Part shown: one piece after another, positions 1 through 6,055 of the stretch
How the letters are laid out: each line of letters begins with the position of its first letter
Numbering within the stretch: position 1 is the first letter of the stretch
NCBI GenBank assembly: GCA_020344295.1
Contig: CP070819.1
Span: 1,581,553 to 1,588,280 of the forward strand
Direction of reading: 5' to 3'
DNA: 6,728 bases
DNA from: Dehalococcoidia bacterium
GTDB taxonomy: Bacteria; Chloroflexota; Dehalococcoidia; SZUA-161
Position numbers and translations under genes: made by a program
The notes under the pieces: generated by a model
Told to the model about the DNA's origin: nothing
Seen by the model: only the letters and a program-made list of their open reading frames with translations
Databases searched by the model: none

Positions 1-1
1 G

Positions 2-1042
2 AGGGAAAACACGGATTTCAGCGAGGCGCTGAAGATGCTAGCGGAGAGAGCAGGCGTCACACTGACGAGGCGTAAAGATACCGCTGCTGACAAGATCGCA
101 GACAGATTGTACGATATTAATGAGGCGGCGGCCGAGTACTACCATAATATGCTCCTCAAAGCACCGGATGCCGAATCGGCGCGGGATTATATCAAGAAGC
201 GTGGCCTTGATGGTAACATCATCAACGATTTCCGTCTGGGTTACAGCCCGGGAGAAGGACTGAAGAAACATCTTCTAGATAAGGGTTTCAGGGAGGATGA
301 GCTTCTTGCGTTGGGATTGCTGGGTGAGAGGGATGGCAGGATATATGATTACTTTCGCCACCGACTCATGTTTCCGATAAGGGATATCAAAGGTCGGGTG
401 GTGGGATTCGGGGCCCGTGCCCTCGATGACGCAGTCCCCAAGTACCTGAACTCGCCACAGACAGCGGTTTTCGATAAGAGCGGGATTCTCTATGGAATCG
501 ATCGAGCGAAGGGAGCGATTCGAGAGCGAGGATTGGCAGTCATTGTCGAGGGCTATATGGATGTAATCACCGCGCATCAATTCGGTGAGGCCAACGTGGT
601 TGCTTCGATGGGCACCGCTCTTACGGAGAAGCAGATGCGGATACTCAAGGGATTGACTAAAAGGGTGGCATTCGCTCTTGATCCCGATGTTGCGGGAGAT
701 GCGGCTACTATGCGCGGTATCGAGGTCGCCCGCCGTTCGCTTGATCGGGAAGAGTTGGAGATGCCTACGGTGCTCGGGGCCACGACCCGGCTGAGGGCTG
801 ATATCAGTATAATCCCCCTGCCGCAGGGAAAAGACCCCGACGTCGTGATAAGGGACGATCCCAAGAAATGGCAGCAACTGGTCGAACAGTCAACGCCTCT
901 GATGGATCACCTAATCGGAGTGGTGGTTTCAACGCTGGACATTTCCCGCCCGGAAGGGAAATCAACGGCAATCGAACAACTGCTGCCCCTTATAGCCGAG
1001 CTGGAGAATGAGACGCAGCGCGAGTTCTATCTGAACAGGTGA
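2..1042 (+). CDS. dnaG: DNA primase DnaG, catalytic part (5' end outside window, ends at an in-frame TGA)
   Basis: DnaG makes the RNA primers for DNA replication and works with the replicative helicase DnaB at the fork. The frame is open from base 2, so the true start and the N-terminal zinc-binding domain (about 70 residues) lie upstream. The first visible residues (RENTDFSEALKMLAERAGV) match the end of the zinc domain. Numbering from base 2, the RNA polymerase domain follows, with KYLNSP near residues 147-152. The TOPRIM core has the acidic EGYMD at 183-187 (bases 548-562), SMGTALTEKQ, and the metal-binding DPD at 227-229 (bases 680-688), then the PLPQGKDPD segment. The frame stops at TGA 1040-1042 inside the helical segment EFYLNR|AGLLGV, where the family normally continues, often with Leu. 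The same frame resumes directly after the stop with primase sequence. The product as written would keep the catalytic core but lose the helicase-binding domain. Identity is certain; whether the gene is intact is not. Confidence 0.95.
   Translation, partial: RENTDFSEALKMLAERAGVTLTRRKDTAADKIADRLYDINEAAAEYYHNMLLKAPDAESARDYIKKRGLDGNIINDFRLGYSPGEGLKKHLLDKGFREDELLALGLLGERDGRIYDYFRHRLMFPIRDIKGRVVGFGARALDDAVPKYLNSPQTAVFDKSGILYGIDRAKGAIRERGLAVIVEGYMDVITAHQFGEANVVASMGTALTEKQMRILKGLTKRVAFALDPDVAGDAATMRGIEVARRSLDREELEMPTVLGATTRLRADISIIPLPQGKDPDVVIRDDPKKWQQLVEQSTPLMDHLIGVVVSTLDISRPEGKSTAIEQLLPLIAELENETQREFYLNR
1040..1042 (+). other. dnaG: In-frame TGA stop interrupting dnaG
   Basis: The codons around the stop read GAG TTC TAT CTG AAC AGG TGA GCT GGC CTG CTG GGA GTA. 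Both flanks are in the same frame, so this is a point change and not a frameshift. The family pattern here is roughly YLxRLAxLLGV, which puts the stop where Leu is usual; TTA to TGA would be one base change, and CGA, GGA or TGG are also one step away. General reassignment of TGA is unlikely because thpR and the amidohydrolase in this window both end in TGA. A sequencing or assembly error, a real nonsense mutation, or read-through are all possible. Confidence 0.85.
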
Positions 1043-1084
1043 GCTGGCCTGCTGGGAGTAAGGGAGAAAACTCTTTTAGAGAAG

Positions 1085-1615
1085 GTGGCCGCTAGAGTTC
1101 ATACCCGGAGAGAGAAAGTAAGGAAAGTAGAACCCGGGCCAAGCTCCGTTACCCACCTTGGTGATCAGGTAGAGGAATACTGCCTTACCCTGCTACTGCA
1201 GCATCCTGAACTCAGGAAAAAAGCTGAGAAGCTTACCACCGATCATTTTGAGCGTAGTGAAAATAAGGAGGTTTTTGCCGCATGGCGCAATTCTTTAAAT
1301 AATAATGAACTATATGAAGCGATAGATACCAACCTCAACGAACATCTTGAATCGCTAATGGATAAAGAACTGCCTCCTTCAGATATCTTAATATTGGAGA
1401 AAGCACTTGCTGATTGTATGGTGCGTCTTGAGGAACGTATTTTAAGACAGAAGGTTGATGTAATAGTTACTGAGGACGTGCCCTTAGTAAGTACTGGTGA
1501 CCTCGATTCAGAGAGCTTAACTGCAATTCAACAGAGGACGATTGAGGTTGATAGTAAATTGATTAGAGGAATGCAAGAGAGGGCAGGCCCAAACTTTCGT
1601 AGTAGAGAGGATTAA
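1085..1615 (+). CDS. dnaG: DnaG C-terminal helicase-binding part, downstream of the in-frame stop
   Basis: This 176-residue frame is the direct continuation of dnaG after the TGA; the sense codons at 1043-1084 (AGLLGVREKTLLEK) also belong to the primase. The first start codon after the stop is GTG at 1085. It has no well-placed ribosome binding site: AGAGAAG touches the start with no spacer. A low-complexity linker (about residues 5-25) leads to the DnaB-binding domain, recognisable by [14 protein letters not shown] at 30-43 and by [15 protein letters not shown] after it. The two parts plus the missing N-terminus give about 600 residues, the usual DnaG length, so the gene was recently one. 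It may be made separately by reinitiation or read-through, or may not be made. Base composition falls here: hand counts give 33-40% G+C in three of its 60-base lines, against 48-60% in three lines of the catalytic part. It ends in TAA, overlapping the rpoD start by one base. Confidence 0.8.
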   Translation: MAARVHTRREKVRKVEPGPSSVTHLGDQVEEYCLTLLLQHPELRKKAEKLTTDHFERSENKEVFAAWRNSLNNNELYEAIDTNLNEHLESLMDKELPPSDILILEKALADCMVRLEERILRQKVDVIVTEDVPLVSTGDLDSESLTAIQQRTIEVDSKLIRGMQERAGPNFRSRED

Positions 1616-3207
1616 TGAGTGACGAGCCGAAAGAACTAGAGGAATTTCTATACGAAGAAGGCGACCTCCTGCCTGAGGACCTGTTTGCTACAGTTGCAGA
1701 TGTCGATGAGGAGGAGCCAGAGCATGATGAGGACGATATCTTCGTGTCCGAGTCCAAGCTGGATGAGGATGTGGGACACGACGAGGATATCTTTATATCG
1801 TTAACTGATAAACCATCAATTGGCGGCGAGCTAGGTGTCCTGGGTGTGGTGGAACCCCCGGACAGCGAGATCTGGGAGGAGGAGGCCGAAGTCGAGCAGT
1901 TGCAGGAAGCCGGGTTAGAACTCGAGGAAATGATCGATGACCCTGTGAGGATGTACCTTCGGGAAATGGGGCGTGTTTCGCTCCTTAGCGCGAAAGAAGA
2001 AAAACAATTAGCAAGGCAGATGGAGGAAGGCAGGTATATCAGAAGGATTGAAGAAGATTGGGTGAATAAATACGGTCAGTTCCCAAATGCGGTCGATACC
2101 GCAATCGTTGTGTTGACCATGCTAGGTCAAGCGTCTCCTTTTATTATCGCATTAGAGGAGGAACTTGAGCTGGAGAGACCGGTAAGTGTAAAGCAACATG
2201 TTTCCGATCCTAAGGTGCGAACGGCTATAGACAGTGAGATAAGTGAGGACCTCTTAGACAGTGTCGCCAAGAAAACGGCCACTGACACACATGAAGCGGC
2301 TGAAGCTCTCAAGGACCTTTCGCTCCTCCTCTCCGTTATCCCCCCTGATTTAATCCAAGTCGTGGGCGATGGTTGCTCCTCCTCCGACTTAGTTAGTCTG
2401 GCTCTACAGCCAGATTATCGCAGCAAGATTGAACCACTCGAGCCCCAGTTGCGTGAGCACTGGGATTATTTGAAGGAAGAAGGGGCGAAGGCACAGCGCC
2501 ATCTTATCGAGGCCAATCTTCGTCTTGTAGTCAGTATTGCCAAGAAGTATATTGGACGGGGCATGTCGCTCCTTGATCTTATACAGGAAGGCAACATCGG
2601 TCTCATCCGGGCCGTGGAGAAGTTCGATTATCGTAAGGGTTACAAGTTCAGTACCTATGCAACCTGGTGGATACGCCAGGCGATTACCAGGGACATTGCG
2701 GACAAAGCGCGAACAATACGAATTCCGGTACATATGGTTGAGACGATTAACAAGCTCATACGGACAAGCCGTCGCCTTTCCCAAGAATATGGTCGCGAAC
2801 CCACATCAGAGGAAGTAGCCAGAGGTATGGATATTTCCCCAGAGAAAGTGAGGGAGATAATTAAGATCTCTCAAGAGCCGGTATCTTTGGAGATGCCTAT
2901 AGGGGAGGAAGAAGATAGTCACCTCGGCGACTTTATTGAGGACCGCTCAACAATGCCTCCCGTCGAAGCTGCTTCGCTCAATTTGCTCAAGGATCAGGTT
3001 GAAGAAGTGCTATCCACACTTACTCCACGGGAGCGCCGGGTACTCCAGTTGAGGTTCGGACTGGAAGATGGGCGTAGCCGTACACTTGAAGAAGTGGGCA
3101 AAGAATTCGGAGTTACCCGAGAGCGTATCCGGCAGATCGAAGCGAAAGCACTTCGTAAATTGCGGCACCCCAGCAGATCGAAGAAGCTGAAGGATTACCT
3201 GGATTAA
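1615..3207 (+). CDS. rpoD: Primary RNA polymerase sigma factor RpoD (sigma-70, group 1)
   Basis: The vegetative sigma factor directs RNA polymerase to -35/-10 promoters. The 530 residues show the full group 1 layout. Residues 1-107 are very acidic and stand where region 1.1 would be. Region 1.2 starts with [12 protein letters not shown] at 108-119. A poorly conserved insert follows at about 141-285. Region 2 (about 291-362) has [31 protein letters not shown] and the -10-recognising [16 protein letters not shown]. Region 3 (about 363-450) includes the [20 protein letters not shown] linker. Region 4 ends in the -35-binding helix-turn-helix [20 protein letters not shown] (491-510). The ATG overlaps the dnaG TAA by one base (TAATG), with AGAGAGG a few bases upstream, so translation is probably coupled to dnaG. 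This makes the interruption in dnaG relevant to rpoD expression. Promoters in this window with sigma-70-like -35 and -10 hexamers are what this factor should read. No strong terminator follows. Confidence 0.97.
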   Translation: MSDEPKELEEFLYEEGDLLPEDLFATVADVDEEEPEHDEDDIFVSESKLDEDVGHDEDIFISLTDKPSIGGELGVLGVVEPPDSEIWEEEAEVEQLQEAGLELEEMIDDPVRMYLREMGRVSLLSAKEEKQLARQMEEGRYIRRIEEDWVNKYGQFPNAVDTAIVVLTMLGQASPFIIALEEELELERPVSVKQHVSDPKVRTAIDSEISEDLLDSVAKKTATDTHEAAEALKDLSLLLSVIPPDLIQVVGDGCSSSDLVSLALQPDYRSKIEPLEPQLREHWDYLKEEGAKAQRHLIEANLRLVVSIAKKYIGRGMSLLDLIQEGNIGLIRAVEKFDYRKGYKFSTYATWWIRQAITRDIADKARTIRIPVHMVETINKLIRTSRRLSQEYGREPTSEEVARGMDISPEKVREIIKISQEPVSLEMPIGEEEDSHLGDFIEDRSTMPPVEAASLNLLKDQVEEVLSTLTPRERRVLQLRFGLEDGRSRTLEEVGKEFGVTRERIRQIEAKALRKLRHPSRSKKLKDYLD

Positions 3208-3257
3208 AGAGAGTTGTTAGCCGGGATTTTCTCTTTGTCCTCGAAAACAGGTACGAT

Positions 3258-3283
3258 AAAAAATGAAGCGGAACCGGCCGCTT
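3258..3283 (-). terminator. Intrinsic terminator of the zinc-ribbon gene
   Basis: Read on the minus strand, AAGCGG (3283-3278) pairs with CCGCTT (3271-3266) around the loop CCGGTT, then CA and a run of six T (3263-3258). This is a 6-bp G+C-rich stem with a T-run, the normal form of a rho-independent terminator. The left arm includes two bases of the zinc-ribbon stop codon (3284-3282), so the hairpin forms at the very end of the reading frame. It acts only on minus-strand transcripts: no T-run follows the hairpin on the plus strand, so it would not end rpoD transcription efficiently. Confidence 0.65.
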
Positions 3284-3491
3284 ATCGATACCGGGCGTTC
3301 GCTGTCCCGCTTAAGATAGGCTCATTCACATAGATATCGCCGTTTCGTATCTTGATATTGAATCCACAGTCCGGATGGGTACAGACCCAAACCTTGTAGT
3401 GTATGGGCGCCCCTTGACTGCCGAAATCAGACAAAGGCACCAGGTCACCAGAGTTACACTTCTGGCATTTAGGGAAAACCATGTTCTCCAC
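3282..3491 (-). CDS. Small zinc-ribbon protein of unknown function
   Basis: A 69-residue protein if started at GTG 3491-3489. It carries CxxC (C9, C12: PKCQKC) and CxxxxC (C37, C42: VCTHPDC), spaced like a two-knuckle zinc ribbon; no enzyme motif, signal peptide or membrane segment is seen. An ATG at 3518 extends the frame by 9 codons, but it lies at the predicted transcription start. GTG 3491 instead has GGAGGT at 3503-3498, six bases upstream, and fits a leader of about 25 bases. The gene lies 70 bases (to the ATG) or more after thpR, with its own promoter in that gap, and converges with rpoD. It also has its own terminator. The cysteine pattern suggests structural zinc binding, perhaps with nucleic acid or protein contact, but I do not recognise a named family. 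The zinc ribbon is well supported; the function is unknown. Confidence 0.75.
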   Translation of the reverse strand: MENMVFPKCQKCNSGDLVPLSDFGSQGAPIHYKVWVCTHPDCGFNIKIRNGDIYVNEPILSGTANARYR

Positions 3492-3497
3492 AGAGCC

Positions 3498-3503
3498 ACC
3501 TCC
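3498..3503 (-). promoter_or_regulatory. Ribosome binding site that decides the zinc-ribbon start
   Basis: On the minus strand GGAGGT, inside the longer GGGAGGTGG, is a near-perfect complement to the 16S rRNA tail. It lies six bases before GTG 3491-3489 and 15 bases before the next in-frame ATG (3482-3480). It lies inside the frame of the upstream ATG at 3518, so that longer start is disfavoured. Confidence 0.7.
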
Positions 3504-3522
3504 CGCCATATTTGACATGGAC

Positions 3523-3551
3523 AGTATACCTTAACGGCGTAATTTTGACAA
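3523..3551 (-). promoter_or_regulatory. Sigma-70 promoter for the zinc-ribbon gene
   Basis: On the minus strand, TTGTCA (3551-3546) and TATACT (3528-3523) are separated by exactly 17 bases. Each hexamer matches the consensus at 5 of 6 positions. Transcription would start near 3518-3516. The promoter sits between the thpR stop (3562) and the zinc-ribbon start, so the small gene can be expressed apart from the amidohydrolase-thpR transcript. Confidence 0.7.
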
Positions 3552-3561
3552 CCCGAAGCGC

Positions 3562-4146
3562 TCAGCCGCTTTGGAGTGTGACTGTGTGAAGGCGGGTATA
3601 GAGCGGTCCTTCCCTGGTCAGTATGCTTCTCATAAGATTGAATGAGTCAACGGTAAAGGACAAGGGCGAGCCTACCTCACTTGAAGCAGCAATCTCTCCC
3701 AGGCGTTGCCGGTCATTAGCGGTAGCTTTGTCTCTGACACGACCGAAGGTTAGATGGGGCGAGAATCCTTTTTTCTCCTGTGGGAAACCGAGCGGGACGA
3801 GAGCACTCTCGATGCTCTTCTGCAGAACTGTCAGCGAATTTGTATTACATCGAAGGCCTACCCACAGTACGCGTGGCGCACGCAGGTTGGGGAATCCTCC
3901 CGGCTTGCCTATTTCGAGTCGGAACGGCGTAATTTCCCGGGCTGCTTCGGAGATGGCCCCACTTAATCGCGGTATTGATTCTGCATCTATGTTTCCCAGG
4001 AACTTGAGGGTCAGATGTATGCTCTCAGGGTCAACCCATTTCACAGGAGCCCGCTCTCTCTGTTTGATATAGTCCTGCAACCCGGCAAGGGCGGATTTCA
4101 CAGGAACTGGTAATTCGATCGCTATGAAAGCACGTACAGGTTCCAT
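3562..4146 (-). CDS. thpR: RNA 2',3'-cyclic 3'-phosphodiesterase (2'-5' RNA ligase family)
   Basis: Members of the 2H phosphoesterase family open RNA 2',3'-cyclic phosphates to 2'-phosphates and were first described as 2'-5' RNA ligases acting on tRNA halves. The 194 residues are the normal family length. Both catalytic HxTx motifs are present: HLTL at 44-47, in HLTLKFLGN, and HLTF at 131-134, in FSPHLTFGRV. The N-terminus (VRAFIAIELP) and the segment RAPRVLWVGL (about 89-98) are also typical. ATG 4146 lies 9 bases after the amidohydrolase TGA with no strong ribosome binding site, which suggests translation coupled to that gene. The gene ends in TGA, showing that TGA is a normal stop in this genome. 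The cellular substrate is not known for most bacteria, and the neighbouring amidohydrolase does not clarify it. Confidence 0.93.
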   Translation of the reverse strand: MEPVRAFIAIELPVPVKSALAGLQDYIKQRERAPVKWVDPESIHLTLKFLGNIDAESIPRLSGAISEAAREITPFRLEIGKPGGFPNLRAPRVLWVGLRCNTNSLTVLQKSIESALVPLGFPQEKKGFSPHLTFGRVRDKATANDRQRLGEIAASSEVGSPLSFTVDSFNLMRSILTREGPLYTRLHTVTLQSG

Positions 4147-4155
4147 AACAGGATC

Positions 4156-4998
4156 TCAGTCGAGGGACAGAATCCTTCGTGCATTCCCTCCAATGATCAT
4201 GTCTTTGTATTCTTGAGGAAGGTGCAAAGATTGAATTATATTGATTATTCTTTTTTGGGTTATGAGAGGATAGTCGCTTCCAAAGAGTATCTTATCTGCT
4301 CCGATGATATCTGCCACATGTTTGAAAATGGAGCTGTTGTAAAGAAAAGGTGTTGCAGCGGTATCGAAATAAGTGTTGGCTATTGCATTAGCGACTTCGG
4401 GCATCAGCGCATAGAATGGCAGTCCTCCCCCCCAGTGCGCGCACACAATACGCAGGTCTGGAAATTCCTGTATGAAGCGGTAAAGAATATCCGGGGTTAT
4501 GGTTCCTTTACCTGGATAGGTATGCCCTACCGGTTCAGACGAATGGGTGAGGAAAATCAGATTGTTCTCCACAGCCATATGCAGGATAGGCTCCATCGTG
4601 GCTCTGTCGCTCATGTCGAATCCCTGTGTATCGCATCGCAGCTCGCCGATACCTATCATCCCACCCCGTATGCAGCGCTGAAGCTCGGCCAACGCCTTAT
4701 CTCCTGCCAGCGGTTGTACTGAGCAAAAACCCACTAATCTTTTCGGATATCGCGCGATTGCGTCCATTATATAGTCATTGGTCTCGATACAGAGTTCGTG
4801 ATCGGACCACCCGATATTAAGTACTACCGAGATATCTATACCCTCTAGGTCCATATTAGCTACCAACTCATCGACGGTAACTATTTTAGCTTTAGGATCG
4901 GTGTAGAGAACATTGAAACATGGATCGCGCCCGGTATAAATATCTCGGTCCTCTTTCATTGCGGGTGGAAGGATGTGTGTATGAAAGTCAATGATCAT
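4156..4998 (-). CDS. Amidohydrolase-2 family metal-dependent TIM-barrel hydrolase
   Basis: A 280-residue protein of the amidohydrolase-related family (the ACMSD/uronate isomerase-like branch), which holds metal-dependent hydrolases and decarboxylases with a TIM-barrel fold. Candidate metal and catalytic residues are in the expected order: HxH at 6-8 (DFHTHILP), E119 (GIGELR), H152 (THSSEP), H188 (AHWGGG) and D242 (FGSDYP), followed by the usual C-terminal GNARRIL. The length is normal for the family and the site looks complete, so activity is likely, but the substrate cannot be read from sequence. No signal peptide is seen, so it is probably cytoplasmic. ATG 4998 lies about 33 bases downstream of the predicted transcription start; the ribosome binding site is weak (GGG in GTGGGCTAATA). 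It is the first gene of a minus-strand operon with thpR, and divergent from the transketolase operon. It ends in TGA. Confidence 0.88.
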   Translation of the reverse strand: MIIDFHTHILPPAMKEDRDIYTGRDPCFNVLYTDPKAKIVTVDELVANMDLEGIDISVVLNIGWSDHELCIETNDYIMDAIARYPKRLVGFCSVQPLAGDKALAELQRCIRGGMIGIGELRCDTQGFDMSDRATMEPILHMAVENNLIFLTHSSEPVGHTYPGKGTITPDILYRFIQEFPDLRIVCAHWGGGLPFYALMPEVANAIANTYFDTAATPFLYNSSIFKHVADIIGADKILFGSDYPLITQKRIINIIQSLHLPQEYKDMIIGGNARRILSLD

Positions 4999-5037
4999 TA
5001 TTAGCCCACTGTAGTTTTACAACGTGATTCTGAGAGG

Positions 5038-5067
5038 ATTATAGCAAAGGAGTAGACGATGGGACAA
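5038..5067 (-). promoter_or_regulatory. Sigma-70 promoter for the amidohydrolase-thpR operon
   Basis: On the minus strand a perfect TATAAT (5043-5038) follows TTGTCC (5067-5062, 4 of 6 consensus bases) with an 18-base spacer. The predicted start near 5032 gives a leader of about 33 bases before ATG 4998. It overlaps the plus-strand transketolase promoter, whose -35 element lies inside this spacer. Confidence 0.6.
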
Positions 5068-5081
5068 GGATGCTGTATAAT
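5053..5081 (+). promoter_or_regulatory. Sigma-70 promoter for the transketolase operon
   Basis: TAGACG (5053-5058, 4 of 6 consensus bases) and a perfect TATAAT (5076-5081) are 17 bases apart. Transcription would start near 5088. This excludes the longest possible start for the downstream gene, ATG 5070, because that codon lies upstream of the -10 element. Confidence 0.6.
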
Positions 5082-5115
5082 TTCCACGCTGGAGGGAATA
5101 TGTCCCCACAAGACC

Positions 5116-5121
5116 AAGGAG
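5116..5121 (+). promoter_or_regulatory. Ribosome binding site for the transketolase N-terminal subunit
   Basis: AAGGAG lies 8 bases before ATG 5130, an ideal distance. The competing ATG 5100 has GGAGGG (5091-5096) only 3 bases upstream, which is too close for efficient initiation. This favours 5130. Confidence 0.55.
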
Positions 5122-5129
5122 CGAGAGGA

Positions 5130-6053
5130 ATGCGTACAGACGCTGAAGCCTCGGCAGATAGCAAAGCCGAGGCTGTTAATTTTACTCCCGGAACACCGAA
5201 TCCGGGTTTCTCACTGTCCTTGGATGAGCTAAAGGCGATGGCAAAGAAACTGCGCTGTCACATAGTCAGGATGACCGGTAAGGCGGGCAGCGGACATCCC
5301 GGCGGCTCACTTTCCGCGGTGGAAATTGTTACTTCTCTCTACTTCGGTATCTTGCGCCACGATCCGAACAACCCGCGATGGGAAGAACGCGACCGGTTTA
5401 TACTCAGTAAGGGGCATGCCGCTCCGCTGCTTTATGCAGTTCTCGCCGAATGTGGATACATCCACGCAGATGAGCTGCTTACGCTGAGGAGTATAGGTAG
5501 TTGTCTTCAGGGACACTGCGATTCAACCGCTACCACGGGGGTGGAGATGTCAGCGGGTTCGTTGGGGCAGGGTCTATCCTTCGGCGTTGGTGTAGCCTTG
5601 GCGGGCAGGCTTGATGGTCGGGACTACCGGGTGTACGTGCTACTGGGCGATGGTGAATGCGATGAGGGTCAGGTATGGGAAGCAGCAATGGCTGCAGCTC
5701 ATTTCAGGCCGGATAGTTTTAAACATGGCGTGTATAAACTGGACAACCTCGTTGCCATCATTGACCATAACAGACAGCAAATCGACGGCTGGACCTATGA
5801 GGTGATGGAAATCGAACCCCTGGCCGAAAAATGGCGGGCGTTTGGGTGGCACGCCATAGAGGTTGATGGGCATGATTTCACGCAATTGATAGCGGCTTTC
5901 GATGAGGCGAAACAGGTAAGGGGAAAGCCCACCGCTATTATTGCGCACACAACCAAGGGTAAAGATGTTTCCTTTATGGAGGATAATCCTGAATTCCATG
6001 GTAAAGCACCGACTGCTGAAGAGGTGGAGCGGGCACTCGAAGATCTGAAGTAG
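5130..6053 (+). CDS. Transketolase, N-terminal (thiamine diphosphate-binding) subunit
   Basis: Transketolase moves two-carbon units between sugar phosphates in the non-oxidative pentose phosphate pathway. In many bacteria and archaea it is split; this is the first half, 307 residues from ATG 5130. Visible motifs are SGHPGGSLSA (54-63), FILSKGHAAP (90-99), QGH (127-129), GSLGQGLS (143-150), the cofactor motif starting GDGECDEGQVWEAA (173-186) and closing with DHN (212-214), and TKGKDVSFME (275-284). The start at 5130 rests on the ribosome binding site; ATG 5100 would add 10 residues, and ATG 5070 lies upstream of the predicted -10 and is excluded. Two oddities: about 30 N-terminal residues without family similarity before LDELKAMAKKLR, and 10 extra residues (RPDSFKHGVY, 193-202) between the GDG and N parts of the cofactor motif. 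Two bases separate it from the C-terminal subunit, so both are co-translated. Confidence 0.93.
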   Translation: MRTDAEASADSKAEAVNFTPGTPNPGFSLSLDELKAMAKKLRCHIVRMTGKAGSGHPGGSLSAVEIVTSLYFGILRHDPNNPRWEERDRFILSKGHAAPLLYAVLAECGYIHADELLTLRSIGSCLQGHCDSTATTGVEMSAGSLGQGLSFGVGVALAGRLDGRDYRVYVLLGDGECDEGQVWEAAMAAAHFRPDSFKHGVYKLDNLVAIIDHNRQQIDGWTYEVMEIEPLAEKWRAFGWHAIEVDGHDFTQLIAAFDEAKQVRGKPTAIIAHTTKGKDVSFMEDNPEFHGKAPTAEEVERALEDLK

Positions 6054-6055
6054 TT

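Noticed and set aside
275..877. 200-codon open frame on the minus strand inside dnaG
   Set aside because: It lies fully opposite a strongly conserved coding region, shows no recognisable motif and has no ribosome binding site; it is a shadow frame.
1040..1042. TGA recoded as an amino acid genome-wide (for example Trp) or as selenocysteine
   Set aside because: thpR and the amidohydrolase both end in TGA at family-normal lengths, so TGA works as a stop here. DnaG is not a known selenoprotein, and no conserved Cys is expected at this position.
1022..1090. Frameshift in dnaG
   Set aside because: The catalytic and helicase-binding parts are in the same frame (bases 35 and 1085 are equal modulo 3), and the codons between them read as primase apart from the single stop.
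3206..3236. Terminator for rpoD
   Set aside because: The 7-bp stem is A+U-rich with a 17-base loop, and no T-run follows it. I mention it only as weak pairing.
3562..3577. Hairpin AAGCG/CGCTT at the thpR stop, read on the minus strand
   Set aside because: The stem is only 5 bp and is followed by CGGGTTGTC rather than a T-run, so a terminator call is not supported.
4213..4722. 169-codon open frame on the plus strand inside the amidohydrolase gene
   Set aside because: The minus-strand frame has all expected metal-ligand motifs in order; this one has none and is a shadow.
5070..5129. Transketolase start at ATG 5070 or ATG 5100
   Set aside because: ATG 5070 lies upstream of the predicted -10 element, so it would not be in the transcript. 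ATG 5100 has its GGAGGG only 3 bases away, while ATG 5130 has AAGGAG at 8 bases. ATG 5100 remains a weaker alternative.
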